The notes beneath the pieces are model-generated. The model did no database searches. It had not been told where the DNA came from and worked only from the letters and a program-made list of their open reading frames with translations. A program made the position numbers and the translations under genes. A stretch of 64,000 bases of DNA from Anthonomus grandis grandis (taxonomy: Eukaryota > Arthropoda > Insecta > Coleoptera > Curculionidae). Positions 11,854 through 24,141 of this stretch are shown here, piece after piece (the stretch's first letter is position 1; every line of letters starts with the position of its first letter). The stretch is taken from assembly GCF_022605725.1 (NCBI RefSeq), contig NC_065552.1:34483879-34547878 (forward strand). Reading direction: 5' to 3'.

Positions 11854-12470
11854 TTGTAAGGGTGGAGAAGCTGGAGCTCGGCAAATAGGCCTAAAAGTCC
11901 CTTTTCGCCAACCTTTACACCTCACACCCCACTCCCAATGTACGGTCTTCACTAAATAGGTCCGTTCTCTTAATAAAGGCTAGCACATTGTCCTTGTCCA
12001 GATCTTTAACATCTTCCCGTTGGAGAGTCGTTGCCGCAAAAATTTTTCTTCTCAGGCCACTCCACCTATCGCAAATTCCAAAGCCACCAAGTCTTTGATC
12101 CCCCGTCGGCTCATTGTTAGCAGTCGCCTTATTTTAGAGCAGTCGTGATCTGGTATCATCTCCTTGGCTTGTCTTCATGCTTCTGTTTTTCAATTCCTTG
12201 TTTTTTTTCCCAGGCCCAAATTTTTGGAAAATTAATTTTTCACTGAGGTTGAGACACGGCTCGAGGTCTACGAAGGGGCTGACGGGAACTTGTCTTGCTA
12301 GTTCACGAGTCCGTTCATTGCACTCGACAACCTGGTGTCCTGGGACCCTTAGTCTCACTTCTTTGTGTGGGCGTTGATGACCTTTAATGCCGCCGGCCCC
12401 CATGCCACGAGTCCGTAAGAGACTCTCGGTCGTAATTTTTTGGCATCCTAATTGATGGGGAAGCTGCAAT
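11854..12470 (-). mobile_element. I/R1-type LINE RNase H and C-terminal region (LINE A, 3' part)
   Basis: The minus strand reads VPGHQVVECNERTRELARQ (RNase H end, family VPGHxxIxGNExADELA), then a linker and a C-terminal section ending in the (CTA)n tail at 11837. Residues expected in the family are altered (D to T in ADELA). It is degenerate. It pairs with the RT part at 13090-14230, the two being separated by foreign sequence. Confidence 0.65.
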
Positions 12471-12499
12471 TTAAAAATCAAATAATGCACTTAAGGAAT

Positions 12500-13060
12500 A
12501 ATTACTTATTTCAATTAAAAAGTCTCTCAAGGTTAATCTTAACCAGAGAGAATCTTGTAGGCCTCATTTTGTGGTTCAGAGGATTTTAACATTGGCCTCT
12601 CCCTTTGCTTGTGTTGAAAACCTTATACCTTATTTTAAAAAATCAAGATCCAAGGCACTAACCAATGATATGTGACGCGACAGTCCTCCAACTTATCTTT
12701 GGGAAAGAACAGCATTGGTCAAAAGAGCATTGATATAAGTGAGACCTACATTTTATAAGCATTTACCCATTGCTCTGAGAACTGTTTCATGCCTTTTATG
12801 GACTGTTAAAGAGAGAACTTCTAAAAAAGGCTTCTTCATGGAGGAATTCTATCGGGATGACTTGGTGATAGATAAGTAAGATTTTTTTCTATTTTAAAAA
12901 TGTATCTATTTTATGTAAAGTTTTAGCTTAGTCTGTTTTATTTATATTTTCTAGCTTTGTCTATTACTTTGAGTTTAGTTTTATAGCCTTACCTATGCTT
13001 TGTCAATGAAAGTATGTATGTTTTTTGGATCAATAAAGCACTTTTGTCTTGAATTAACTA
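12500..13060 (+). mobile_element. Jockey/CR1-type LINE 3' end, inserted in LINE A (tentative)
   Basis: Plus-strand reading ends in LPIALRTVSCLLWTVKERT and FFMEEFYRDD. This resembles the C-terminal tails of Jockey/CR1 ORF2 proteins (LPxxIRxxxSxxxFKxxLKxxLL.KxFYxVEDF). An AATAAA occurs at about 13032 after AT-rich 3' sequence. Stops interrupt the frame. It separates the RNase H and RT parts of LINE A. Clade and borders are uncertain. Confidence 0.4.
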
Positions 13061-13089
13061 TTACTTCTGTTTAAAGCCACTGTAAGACA

Positions 13090-14230
13090 TGGCATCTTAA
13101 ACCCCATCTTGTACCTATTGTTCGCTATAAATGCTGTTGCCTTATTTACTATCTGCTCGCTCCGTGAGTTTGCTGTCTAAAGTAACATTCAAGTATTTGA
13201 CCTGCTGCTCTGACTTTACATAGGCAAGTCTGATACATAGTTAGAGGTTTAAAGCCTGTCAAATTCTGCCTCTTAGTAAAGAGAATGAGCTCGGTCTTTT
13301 CTGAGTTGACCGACAGTCTTGTCTCCTGGCACCACTCTTCCACAAGCCAGCACGCGGCTTGATTGTGCTCGTAGATTGTGTTTACGAATTTACCCGTGAT
13401 CATCGTCTCTGCGTATGCTTGTGCATAGAAGTTCTTGCACAAGCATACTTTCAAGTTCTAGCTTTCTAAAGAAACTATCCATCACCCCAGATGCCAGAGC
13501 ATGGTGGCAAAAGGAACTGCCTCGTGGGCAACCAGCCTTTACCCTGGTCTTGATATGGCAATCTCCTGTGCCGAACTGATCTTCGGGTCTTCCGAAGATC
13601 AGTTCTGCGCAGTTTTTCCGAATTGTATCAGTTTTCGACTTATTAAATGTTCCTTCCATGTCAAAGAAAAGAGCAGGTGCAGTTTCCTTATTCTCTATAT
13701 ATATTTTTTAGCCTTGCTCACTATGAAGTGAAGTGCCGATTCCGTCGATTTCCCTTCCATGTAGGCCTGCTCATTTCTATGTAGTAACGATTCGATTAAA
13801 ATTTCCTCTATATATAAGTCTTTCTATGGTCTTCATTAGAAATGAAGTCAAGCTTATGGCTCTAAAGGACTTTGCTTAACGGTAGTCTTTCTCGTCCGGT
13901 TTTGGGATAAAGACACGTCTGCCGCCCTCCTTGCTAATCCTAGCCCTTATGTAAGGAAGTATAGTTTCGAGCATCATGGGTATGGTTTCATCAGAACCCG
14001 TAGCCTTATATGGATCAAACTCACCCACGGCCTGAGCTATAGGTTCGTTTGTTAATATTTTCTTGGCAAGGTTTCAATCTTGCTCCGGCTCTGGTCCCTC
14101 GCTTTATGGGGCTAACTTCTCCTGGAAAGTGAGTTTTAAGAAGAAGTTCGATGGTCTTTTATTTCAGGTCCATAGTGCAACTTTCTGCAAGCATCCTATC
14201 TCAGTTTTCCTGTCAGATCCCAGTAGCTTG
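13090..14230 (-). mobile_element. I/R1-type LINE reverse transcriptase (LINE A, 5' part)
   Basis: The minus strand, with several frameshifts, reads the RT domain in order: GEFDPYKATGSDETIPMML, KDYR..FRAISLTSF, a region around 13560 corresponding to the KTRxxxA…TRG CPQG block (TRVKAGCPRG), then AQAYAETMITGKF where YADD is expected, and SVNSEKTELILFTKR. The catalytic YADD is YAET, so the enzyme is dead. The 5' end at about 14230 is indistinct. Confidence 0.7.
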
Positions 14231-14566
14231 AGAGAAATATATGTTTATTTTGTCAACAAAATATTAACAACACATATCTAATAAGTCAAGTAGTTACGCC
14301 TCCTCACATATTATAACCATAAATAATGTTGGATCCAAAAGGCGCATCTGTGAAAAGCACGATTTTTATCTATTCTGTAGTGTACTGTTTTTTGTTAGAT
14401 AAAAACAAATATCATTTTAATAGCATTATTCAAATAAATGTATCTTATTTAAAAAAAAAAAAGATGGCTTGGAAAAAAAAATCGTTTTTCTTTCGCATTG
14501 AAGAATCAATTAGGTACGGCCATTAGAATTACTAACGCAGTATAGGTGACGAACTTTGTGCTCAGG
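14231..14566. other. no recognisable feature
   Basis: AT-rich sequence with homopolymer A/T tracts; no supported gene. Confidence 0.5.
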
Positions 14567-14880
14567 TTAAAGTCGAGGTACTCTCAATGGTTTTTTAACA
14601 AAAAAAAATATTGTTAACATTTTACACCTCAAACCCGTTACCAGTGTTCGCCTCCGCAATGTAGAGACCGATACTTGAACTCCCAAAGTATCACGCATAT
14701 CTCTTTGAAGTGCTGGTATTGCCATACATGGGTTTCTTGGGATGATTAAGTTAATATAACGGTTCTGTTCCAGGTGCGAGACATCACTTAGCCAAACCCC
14801 AGCTCTATTAGCCACGAACCTTTGAAACTAGCCTTCTTCAAGGAAAGCCACTATCCTTGCTCGGTCAATCTCACCTGTGT
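14567..14880 (-). mobile_element. Tc1-like transposase N-terminal (HTH) relic
   Basis: The minus strand reads GEIDRARIVAFLEEG, a stop, then a linker, RYINLIIPRNPCMAIPALQ and VSVSTLRRRTLVTGLRC. This matches the paired-like HTH domain of Tc1-type transposases (…RRNPRxxAxxLRxxLxxxxGxxVSxxTVRRRLxxxGLRxR). The catalytic DDE domain is absent, so only the DNA-binding part survives. Confidence 0.6.
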
Positions 14881-15319
14881 TCTTTTTTTTTACGTGAACT
14901 TGTAAATGTAACTGTCTTAACCTTATTAATCGAAAAAAAATGAACAACTTAAAAAAAACTGTTAACATTCTGTCAGGCAACAAATATTCGACGAACACAA
15001 AAGATAAACATTTATAAATAAACGGTCGAAAAATTGCGGATGCTTCAGAATTTCTTCGTATTAAAACCAGGTGAATTAAAACATTAAAATTTATGTGTAT
15101 TACCTATTATTGGCATCGGTAAACTTATAACTATTTTATATGCATATTCTTGAAATACCTAGAAAATAAAAATCTTACAAAAACATCAACAAATCGATTA
15201 CTACACAAAACACAAATAAAACATAATATTTGGCAACCCAAAGCTATTTTGAAGCGAAGTAATCCCCACTTGAAAGGCAGCAGACTGAACATCGAAGAAA
15301 CGAACAGAAACAAATTGAA

Positions 15320-15420
15320 ATGCCGCTACAAAACAACGACGAACGACCCGCCCGCACTCTCGCGATCGCAACGTGCGGTGAAACGCAACTTTATTTAGCT
15401 GTCAGCGCGTGACGATTTTA
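15320..15420. promoter_or_regulatory. CpG-rich patch, candidate promoter
   Basis: In otherwise strongly AT-rich DNA, about 100 bases are rich in CG dinucleotides (…acgacgaacgacccgcccgc…ctcgcgatcgcaacgtgcgg…cagcgcgtgacg). No transposon protein overlaps it. On the plus strand a GTAAGT donor lies at about 15677, so a 5' UTR exon is possible. The next plus-strand host exon I can see is the receptor at 45993. On the minus strand a TTCAGTC initiator-like word lies at about 15285. The direction is undecided. Confidence 0.35.
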
Positions 15421-16122
15421 AAAATTTAAATCGTAAATGCCCGCCAACGAAATAAATTGTATATGTATAGTGATTATATTATAATATAAAATTTTTTGAA
15501 ACAATTCGACCAAGGATTTTTTTGTGAACACCAAAGGTTGTCAAAAACATGAAACAGGTTTAGTTTCAAGACTAAAATACTAAAATGTGCGCGCATTTTT
15601 TTGTGTCAAAAGCATGAGTGACGTTCTCTTTGGATTAATTTTTTTGAAGTTGTTTCACAACTAATATTTTATATTGGTAAGTGTTAAAATGTTAGGAGTT
15701 ATTTGCACTATTTGCCATTAGAAAAACTAACGATAAATAAACATTAGGCAAATAGTTTAATAATGATTATATTTACTAAACCTGCCGCCTAATTAATAAT
15801 CAAAGATTCCTTAATTAAAATTAACTAATTTAAAAGTCAAAAATTCCAGTCGATTTCGGATATATATACATGGTGTTTTATTTATTTAATAAAGAGTTAA
15901 TCGATTGCCCGAGAAGATTTAGCCCTTTACCAAGCTCTGATAAAAAGATGTCTTATTAAGATTTTACTATAAAAATAATAAGGAATTAAGTCACAGTCAA
16001 GTCATGCACTTATAATAAAATATAGCTCAACAAGATGTGTACAAAAAATCAGTAAAGTAGTTAGTAAACAAATAAAATCAGGTGAAATATAAATTATAAA
16101 ATATTCAAAGTAGTAAAATATC
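15421..16122. other. no recognisable feature
   Basis: AT-rich, non-coding on both strands apart from the possible splice donor at about 15677. Confidence 0.5.
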
Positions 16123-16735
16123 CAGGGTGTCAATTTGTAAATTTTCAATGCACATATCTCTGAAATTAAAAAAGTTAGGAAAGCGCAATTTGGTAGAAAT
16201 GTTATACAAGTAGGGGGAACTACAACCACTGTATTTTGGTTAACCCCAAACTTTTAAATAGCACAACCCTTTTTGTAGTACCTTGAATTAAAAGTATTTT
16301 GGAGTAGAATTCACATTGCATAAGAATTTTTCCTAAATTATATATAGGATCAAAGTAAGGTATAAATGCATCTTATTTTGGCCTATATACAGAAGTTTAA
16401 TCTATTTTCGAACAAATTTCTCATATTTTTAAACACTTCTCTTGGAATAGATGCACGTTTTGTAATAATCCGTTGCCGAAAATCATCGAGTAAAGCTGGT
16501 TGCGTTTTAAAAAACAACCGTTTTTAAGTGACCCCAGAGAAAAAAGTCGAGGGGTGTTAGATCTGGTGATCTCGCCGGCCATTTCATTGAACCTCTTCTC
16601 CCAATCCACTGATCTGGAAACGCATTATGTAAAATTTGCCTCACAGTAACAACAAAATATGATAAATTTTCGTTTAGGTTCCTATCCCCATGAATATCCA
16701 ACTGATTTTCTATTCTTCAACAATTCTGTGCTTTA
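16123..16735 (-). mobile_element. Tc1/mariner element relic with transposase C-terminus
   Basis: It begins with a CAGGGTG terminus typical of this superfamily at 16123. The minus strand reads TVRQILHNAFPDQWIGRRGS, then WPARSPDLTPLDFFLWGHLK, the third catalytic Asp/Glu region of mariner-type transposases (family WPxRSPDLTPLDFFLWG). A frameshift near 16520 continues the C-terminus. The N-terminal half and the second terminus are not seen. Confidence 0.7.
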
Positions 16736-16976
16736 ATAACTTATTATATAAGCTACGTATTAGACCTACGTATATTTTAAAAACCACATAAAAAAGCAAG
16801 ACCTTTTCCTACTGAACATTTAATTACAGAATAAATATAAGGATACTATATACAACAACAATTTTTTTATACATTCACTATCATACTCATATTAAAAATG
16901 GTATAAATCAATTATATAAAAGAAGATGAAGATCTGGAGACAATATATGCGTCTCCCAAGTACTTCAAAAAACATA

Positions 16977-19076
16977 CAGGGTGATTTTTATAAGAAGGTC
17001 ATGCTTTTGGGGGATGATAGGGGACGTTCAAATATAACTTTTAATATAAGACACTATGGGTCGGAAATGCCTCAGAAGCAAAATACAGGAGGTTAAAGTT
17101 TTTAAAAAAATTAATAAATTAATTTTTAGTTTTTAGACTGTTTAAGATATCGGTGTCAAATTTTCTCAATAAAGCTACCTAATAAAGATGCTTTAAATCT
17201 AAAAAGTAAATGTTTTAGTTTCAACCAGTGGCGTAGATCAGATAGGCATTAGAGTAATTTTTTAATTAAAAAAAATAGTACGCCACTGATAATAAAAAAT
17301 TTTAAGAATTCTTGGTTTATTTAACAGAAAAAAAGGTATCCTGCATCTTTTTCCCAAAAGGCACCATTTTATCAGAATTTAAAAATAAATAAAAACTAAG
17401 GAAAAAAAATTATCGGATAACGTTAAAAATACTAAATAATAAATAATAATAATTAATAATTAATTTAAAAGGTGCTCAAAGTGGCCGCCATTTTGTTGGA
17501 TACAGAGCCTGCAGCGTAATGTTAAATTGTCGTAAAATTTCTGAATAACTTCACCCCTATCTTTAATTTCGGCTGGCAGCTACTGCAATGCGAGCCAAAA
17601 GATCATGTTCATCTGGCAGAGGTGTAGAATAAATAAGTTGGTCCAAATGACCCCACAAATAAAAATCACAAGGATTTAAATCGGGAGAGCGCGCTGGCCA
17701 AGCCACTGGGCCTCCCCTCCCAATCCAACGTCTAGGATAGACGTTGTCTTTGGTTCAAATATTCCCTGACAACGCGACCATAGTGTGCCGGACAACCATC
17801 ATGTTGAAGCCACATTATTTGCCGAACATCCAATGGCACATCTTCTAAAAGTTTAGGCAGTACATCTCGAAGAAAAATCAAATAATTCCCTGCAATGAGA
17901 CGTCTTGGCAAAATATACGGACCAATCAAGTTCTCCCCTATAATGCCTGCCCAAACATTCACAGAGAATTTTTGTTGGTAGCCACGGATAAATTTAGCAT
18001 GAGTTGGGGTTTTCAACAGCCCAGACATGATTGTTTCTTGGGTTGACGTTATAATAAAGTTTTGATTCGTATGTCAAAAATATCCCAGCAACCGTCAAAG
18101 CTATTAGTTATTTTGTTGTCATGTCCCTCTTTGCAATTTGCGTGGCATTGAGTTAGCGGATATGCACACTCGGCAAATCCGATGAGTTCGTGCGAGTACC
18201 CGAAAAATTGCTGGACACCAACTTTATCTAATTAAAAAACAAAAGGTTCTGCATCTGTTGACCCATCTTCAACAAGGGGCTAAACACCCAGACATTTGCC
18301 AAGCTTTTGGTTGTGGTGGCCTGCATGGTTTCTTAGCCAGCGAGATCCCCTAATTAAAATCCTTGTAATCTTATGTGTGGGATCAGTTTCATCTACTCAT
18401 TTACTTGACACCAGTTAAAGAATCATGTGGCTCGCATTGCCAGTAGCTGCAGGTGAAATTAAGAGGAATAAAGAAATAAATTAGGGGTGAAGTTATTCAG
18501 AAAATTCACGACAATTTAACATTACGCTGCAAGCTCTGTATCCAACAAACTGGCGGCCACTTTGAGCACCTTTTAAATTAATTATTAATTATTATTATTT
18601 ATTATTTAGTATTTTTTAACGTTATCCAATAATTTTTTTTCCTTAGTTTTTATTAAAGTTATTTATTTTTTAATTCTGATAAAATGGTGCCTTTTGGGAA
18701 AAAGATGCAGGATACCTTTTTTTCTGTTAAATAAACCAAGGATTCTTAAAATTTTTGATTATCAGTGGCGTACAATTTTTTTTATTAAAAAATTACTCTA
18801 ATGCCTATCTGATTTACGCCACTGGTTGAAACTAATTCTACATTTATTTTTTACATTTAAAGCATCTTTATTAGGTAGCTTTATTGCGAAAATTTGACAC
18901 CGATATCTTAAACAATCAAAAAACTAAAAATTAATTTCTTAATTTTTTTAAAAACTTTAACCCCCTGTATTTTGCTTGTGAGGCATTTCCGACCCATAGT
19001 GTCTTATATCAAAAGTTATATGTGAACGTCCCCTATCATCCCCCAAAAGCATAACCTTCTTATAAAAATCACCCTG
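16977..19076 (-). mobile_element. Tc1/mariner element with very long inverted arms (2100 bases)
   Basis: TA target duplications lie at 16975-16976 and 19077-19078. The ends are CAGGGTGATTTTTATAAGAAG and its complement. The inverted arms match for about 600 bases (left 16977 to about 17566, right about 18478-19076), including words such as gtggcgta and gtggccgccatttt. Recognisable similarity goes on for another 100-150 bases into transposase-coding DNA. The middle carries a minus-strand transposase relic. The right arm therefore contains an inverted decayed copy of the transposase 3' coding end. Confidence 0.85.
17575..18090 (-). pseudogene. mariner-type transposase, DDE region
   Basis: The minus strand reads FSVNVWAGIIGENLIGPY, then IMWLQHDGCPAHYGRVV (second catalytic Asp, family WFQQDGAPxH). 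After a frameshift near 17740 come PARSPDLNPCDFYLWGHLDQ (third catalytic residue) and a C-terminus near 17580. Upstream (18090-18030) the first catalytic region (family FTDEAxF) has decayed to a TYES-like segment. The coding end lies inside the left inverted arm. It is not functional. Confidence 0.75.
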
Positions 19077-19078
19077 TA

Positions 19079-20454
19079 TATTAATAGTATTAAGTATTAA
19101 TAATATTTAACCTTGTACAATAATACAGACTAAAACTAAGAATAAATTTAGCAAGGATTGCATATGTTGTTATATGTTCATCACAACTATACCTTTTGCT
19201 GTCATATTAATAATAATCGTTTATTTGTTTATGAATAACCAAAATGTACAAATAGCCAGATCGTAGGCATTGAACATTTGTCAAAAAAAAATATAATAGA
19301 TCGTGAAACCGATAAACTTACTAGCAACAACTAGGACAGGTGAAATATGTCCTTGTACTTCATAATACACAGAGGTGTAATAGACAATTATAAAAATAAA
19401 TTTTGTAAAGTTCTTTGAACTGTTTACTATGTAGTTTAAAATTAGCACTGATTTTTACAAATAATAGCAGTTTTAACTATTTTTTGTCGAATATCTCAGA
19501 AGTAAAACAGTGTGTCTCATATTATTTATGGCACTAATGAGAAAGTGGCACAAGTTTGTGAAAACCGCTTTTTTTCAGGTAAAAGACATACCCTGCAATT
19601 TTAATCAAAATGGGACAGTGTGCGTACATCTTCATATTCTGTTCGAAGTATTTATCTAGAAATCAACGAAAGCCACTTTTTGTACTAATTAAAATTTATC
19701 TCTTTCTTGAGTTGTTGAAAGAAACATCGGTGATAAATGTAGAATAACTGTGTATGCTCTAATTGTAGTATTTAAAGCTACTGTCTATTATTATTGTATC
19801 AAATTAGAGGCTTTAAAAAATATCTGTTAATGCCAATGATCACGAAATAGGTTACCTTTTCTTACAAAAAATGCTTTAAGTAACTACCTTTAAAATGATA
19901 TAGAATGTTACGAGGTGAAATAAAAATTTTATTTCTTAAATTTAAACCTCACTATTAAAAGTCGAAACTCGAAAGTTTCAACTTTTGAGTCTTTTAACTT
20001 AAATCGAAAACTTGACGGTGAAAAAGGTCAAATTAATTTAATTTGCAGTCGCTAATATCCGTCGGCCGACTACAAATTAGAATTTATACGGCTTTCGACA
20101 AGTGAGACGTTAATCCGATTAAAATTTAATGCTCATGTGTTTTATTTCAAGTAAAAGCTATCAAAACTTACTTACGTTATTAGATTTACGTTTTCAAGGT
20201 CGTGGCAAGATTTATTGAAAAGTGATTTTTGTTTCTTATAGAAATGCTGTAGTATCCGATACTTAGGGAGTCCCGAATTTATACGTCAATATTTTAACCG
20301 CGTATTCTATAACCCAAAATAAGGTTAAAATTTTATATAAGGTATATCTTATATGTATATTTTTCATTATTTCTATGTATGTAGGTATAAATTACTACTG
20401 TGTGTACAAAATTATATTGTTAAGGGTAACGAATAATATTCTTATTTACATTGA
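19079..20454. other. no recognisable feature
   Basis: AT-rich DNA without a supported gene or repeat border. Confidence 0.5.
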
Positions 20455-20550
20455 AATGTCACAGTGTTGTTCACTGTCTGTGTACTTCTGTTTGTACTTT
20501 TTGCTTTTTGAGTGACTAATAAACGTTTTTATTATTATTATTATTATAAA
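20455..20550 (+). repeat. retrotransposon-like 3' tail with (ATT)n
   Basis: The words tgactaataaacgt followed by (tta/att)n are shared, in inverse orientation, with 47230-47275. Such a shared end plus simple tail is typical for a SINE or LINE 3' end. No coding part is recognised. Confidence 0.45.
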
Positions 20551-21884
20551 GTAGGGTCCAAGATGTCTTAGTTTTTAAGATACAAGGTGTTAAAGATGAA
20601 AAGGTGATGGCGGTTTTTTGTAAATATTTTCGAAACACGTAAATGTTTTAAAACAAAATTTGGTACAGTTCTTTAACTTGTTAAAAACTAGAGGTAAATT
20701 TAAGAATTTACTTCTACAACATGCAAGTTAACAAATTAAAAAATTTCGACGATTTCCAAAGATATCCAAAAAAAAACATTAATTTAAAAAATATTTTTTT
20801 TAAAGAATTACATAATTGATACACACTATTTCCGCCATAGTGATTTTAGATTTCATCTGGCATCAATTATTTATAAACTAAAATTGAACTTGTATGTATT
20901 TCAACTGCTGCTCCTATGTATAAAGAAATAGCTTAACTATTTTTCAGTATTTTGCAATATAAGTTAGTTGCCTTCTTCTTAATTTTTTAAACTGTTTAAG
21001 AATATTTAATGGGAGTTACTCAATATTTCCATAGGCTTCCTTCCATAAATTGTATACTTTAGTGTTTTGAAACTAACAAATATTCGGAGAACATCTTTAA
21101 TATAAACATATTGATTTAGAGAAATAGTTGTTGTAAGTAGTTAGTTATTTTTTGATTTGATAACGAAAATTATATTTTATATTACATAATTTAACTTAGT
21201 CTATTGATATTTTCAATTTGAAATATTAACATTTAAATCTAATATCGGTAAGCAAAAATATTTTTTAGTTAATTTTTTTTTTGTGAAAATAGAGTCTTTA
21301 ACCACAGAATCTTATTTCCTCTTATTTATTGACTATTTCGTGTTTAAAATTTGATTCATCATACGAAAAATGTACATGAAGATTTTACCATCATCTTACT
21401 ATTTACAAGGTACACATAGTATAAAATATAAATTGTAGTATAATATAATACAAAAACTATAGTGCATTTAAAAATACAATGTCCGGTTAAAAATATTCGT
21501 TTAACCGGACCTCTCACTACGCTAAAAAAATATTTGTAGGTTTCCTGACCGCATGCATAAATTTAAAAACGTATTATTATTCTTCAGTAACCTCGCGATA
21601 AATAAATTATATTCAGCTGGTTGATTTTACTTTCATCAGCTGATTATAAAAAAAAAACGCGGGTTTCTCTTTATATAGGTATTTTTATGTAGCATAGAAA
21701 ATAGTGTGTCAGGTCATGTGAATAATAATAATAAACTTTATCTACACTTTAATTTAAGTAAGAGTTGATGATTCTTTGAAGTACTAATTAGTTATTGTTT
21801 ATTAGTGTGCGGCCTTCTTACTACTCAGAGGAAGGTGATTTTAAACACATACTTTTTGACTTTGACACTTACAATTTTTAGTGA
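20551..21884. other. no recognisable feature
   Basis: AT-rich DNA. A short (AAT)n microsatellite lies at 21722-21737. A CAGGGTG-like mariner border could be hidden near 20550 but is not supported. Confidence 0.45.
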
Positions 21885-23495
21885 AAAAGTTCCAAATTTG
21901 GGAAGTCGATATCTCGGCTTCTATAGGCGCTATTGGGAAAATTCCAACAGGTTTGTCTTATTTTCATACTTTTGAATCTAACGAGACCATCCGCCAGGTC
22001 GTAGCTCTCATATTAGTTGAGATATGGCATTTCTAATGACCATTTCACGAGGTCAAAATATGACTTTTTTCGAATTTTCAAAGTGCTCTCATTCCCTTAG
22101 TTCTAGTCAAATACCGTTATAACCCGATGTTTTCCTGATGTAGGTGATGGGAACAAGCCGCTGGTATAATTAGTTCCATTAAAAAAAAAACAATTTTTCG
22201 TGAAAAAATTCGATACGGGGCGGTATACCCGAAAAATGAAAAATCCCAAATTTTGGAGCTCGATAATTCGACTTCTGTAGGCGCTATTGGGAAAATTCCA
22301 ACAGGTTTGTCTTATTTTCATCCTTTTAAATCCGACGAGACCATCCGCAAGGTCGTAGCTCTTATATTAGTTGAGATATGGCATTTTTAATGCCCATTTT
22401 TGGGCTCAAAAACGAGGTCAAAATATGACTTTTTCCGAATTTTCAAAGTGCTCTCATTCCCTTAGTTCTAGTCGAATCCCGTTATAACCCGGTGTTTTCG
22501 TGATGTAGGTGACGGGAGCAAGCCGCTGGTATAGTAAGTTTAATTTCGAAAAAAATCAAATTTTTCGTCAAAAAAAATCGATACGGGAGGGTATACCCGA
22601 AAAATTAAAAAACCCAAATTTTGAAGGTCGATATTTCGGCTTCTATAGGCGCTATCGGGAAAATTTCAACAAGTTTGTCTTATTTTTGTCCTTTCGAATC
22701 CAACGAGACCATCCGCAAGGTAGCTCTCATATTAGCCGAGATATCGCATTTTTAGAGTCTATTTTTAGGCTCAAAAACGAGATTGAAAAATGACTTTTTC
22801 CGATTTTTTAAAGTTCTCGCATTCCCTTAGTTTTGCTCGAATCTCGTTATAACCCGGCTTTTTCATGGTGTAGGTGATAGGAGCAAGTTGTTGGTATAGT
22901 TAGTTCGATTTCCAAAAAAATCAAATTTTTCGTAAAAAAATTCGATACCCGAAAAATTGAAAATCCCAAATTTTGGAGGTCGATATTTCGGCTTCTATAG
23001 ACACTATAGGGAAAATTCCAATGGGTTTGCCTTAGTTTCATCCTTCTGAATCCAACTAAAACAACGGCAAGGTCGTAGCTCTCATATTAGCCGAGATATC
23101 GCATTTTTAGAGTCTATTTTTAGGCTCAAAAACGAGATTGAAAAATGACTTTTTCCGATTTTTTAAAGTTCTCGCATTCCCTTAGTTTTGCTCGAATCTC
23201 GTTATAACCCGGCTTTTTCATGGTGTAGGTGATAGGAGCAAGTTGTTGGTATAGTTAGTTCGATTTCCAAAAAAATCAAATTTTTCGTAAAAAAATTCGA
23301 TACCCGAAAAATTGAAAATCCCAAATTTTGGAGGTCGATATTTCGGCTTCTATAGACACTATAGGGAAAATTCCAATGGGTTTGCCTTAGTTTTATCCTT
23401 CTGAATCTAACGAAACCATCCGCAAGGTCATAGCTTTTATATTAGCCGAGATATCGCATTTTTACAGCCAACTTTTGGGCTGGTATTGTTTGACA
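21885..23495. repeat. satellite array 1, ~355-base units, about 4.5 copies
   Basis: The landmark tcgat(a/t)tcggcttct-type word recurs at 21906, 22260, 22628, 22980 and 23335 (spacings 354, 368, 352, 355). Units share the blocks gaccatccgcaaggtcgtagct, atatggcatttt, caaagtgctctcattccc and cgttataacccgg. The first units keep ggtataccc; the last two have lost the G-rich palindrome. The last two units are almost identical to each other. Open frames inside are by-products. Confidence 0.9.
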
Positions 23496-23669
23496 CGGGA
23501 ATTTTTCATACCAATGCATCATGAGTAACTCAGAACTAACTCACTAACAGGAAATTATGCAGTCCTATTTAAAATCCTGAGGTCATAGTCACAAATCTTT
23601 AAAAATATTAGAAAAAAATAACATACAAGTAATCCCATATTAACTTTAGGTAAACCAGAACTGTAGCTA

Positions 23670-23870
23670 TTTCACTATAAAAGATGTTGAAAATGTGCAC
23701 CATTCACTTCAAGAAAGTAAAATAATCTATTGGGGAGCTCTAGAGATCGATGATAGATTATGGCTGGGTGACGTAGACTTTTTGTTTCAAGTAGCCCCCA
23801 TAAAAAAAGTCGAGAGGTGTTATGTAAGATCGGGCGATCTGGCTGGCCACTACAAATGCTCTGAAGTTTT
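23670..23870 (-). mobile_element. Tc1/mariner transposase C-terminal relic
   Basis: The minus strand reads TPLDFFYGGYLKQKVYVTQP after a decayed WPARSPDL segment (tggccagccagatcgccc), and ends in an NGAHFQHLL-type C-terminus. This corresponds to the TPLDFFLWGYLK block and the C-terminus of mariner-like transposases. Nothing upstream survives. Confidence 0.6.
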
Positions 23871-24140
23871 CCTCTTTGCATGCAATGTGTACTAATTGTA
23901 ATGCTATATCAGAGATTGTCAATCTATTTGCGGCATCTTTGGCCAGTTTTAGATAAATGATTTAAATAAGTTGTATCTATTTTCATTAACAGAAATTGTT
24001 TGGTTTTTGTTAAGCTAAGTATGTGTTTTGTTTTTTTTCATACTGACTTGTAATTGGGTTTTCGCTTGTAAGGCGGTGTTTGTAAATAAATAAATGTAAT
24101 TAAATGTCGCAATGGGATGAAAAATATTCTATTACAAAAA
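23871..24140. other. no recognisable feature
   Basis: AT-rich spacer before the left end of the next transposon-like unit. Confidence 0.4.
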
Positions 24141-24141
24141 T

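Noticed and set aside
14567..14815. Possible host DNA-binding protein
   Set aside because: Sequence fits a Tc1 transposase HTH, with a stop upstream and no continuation; treated as a relic.
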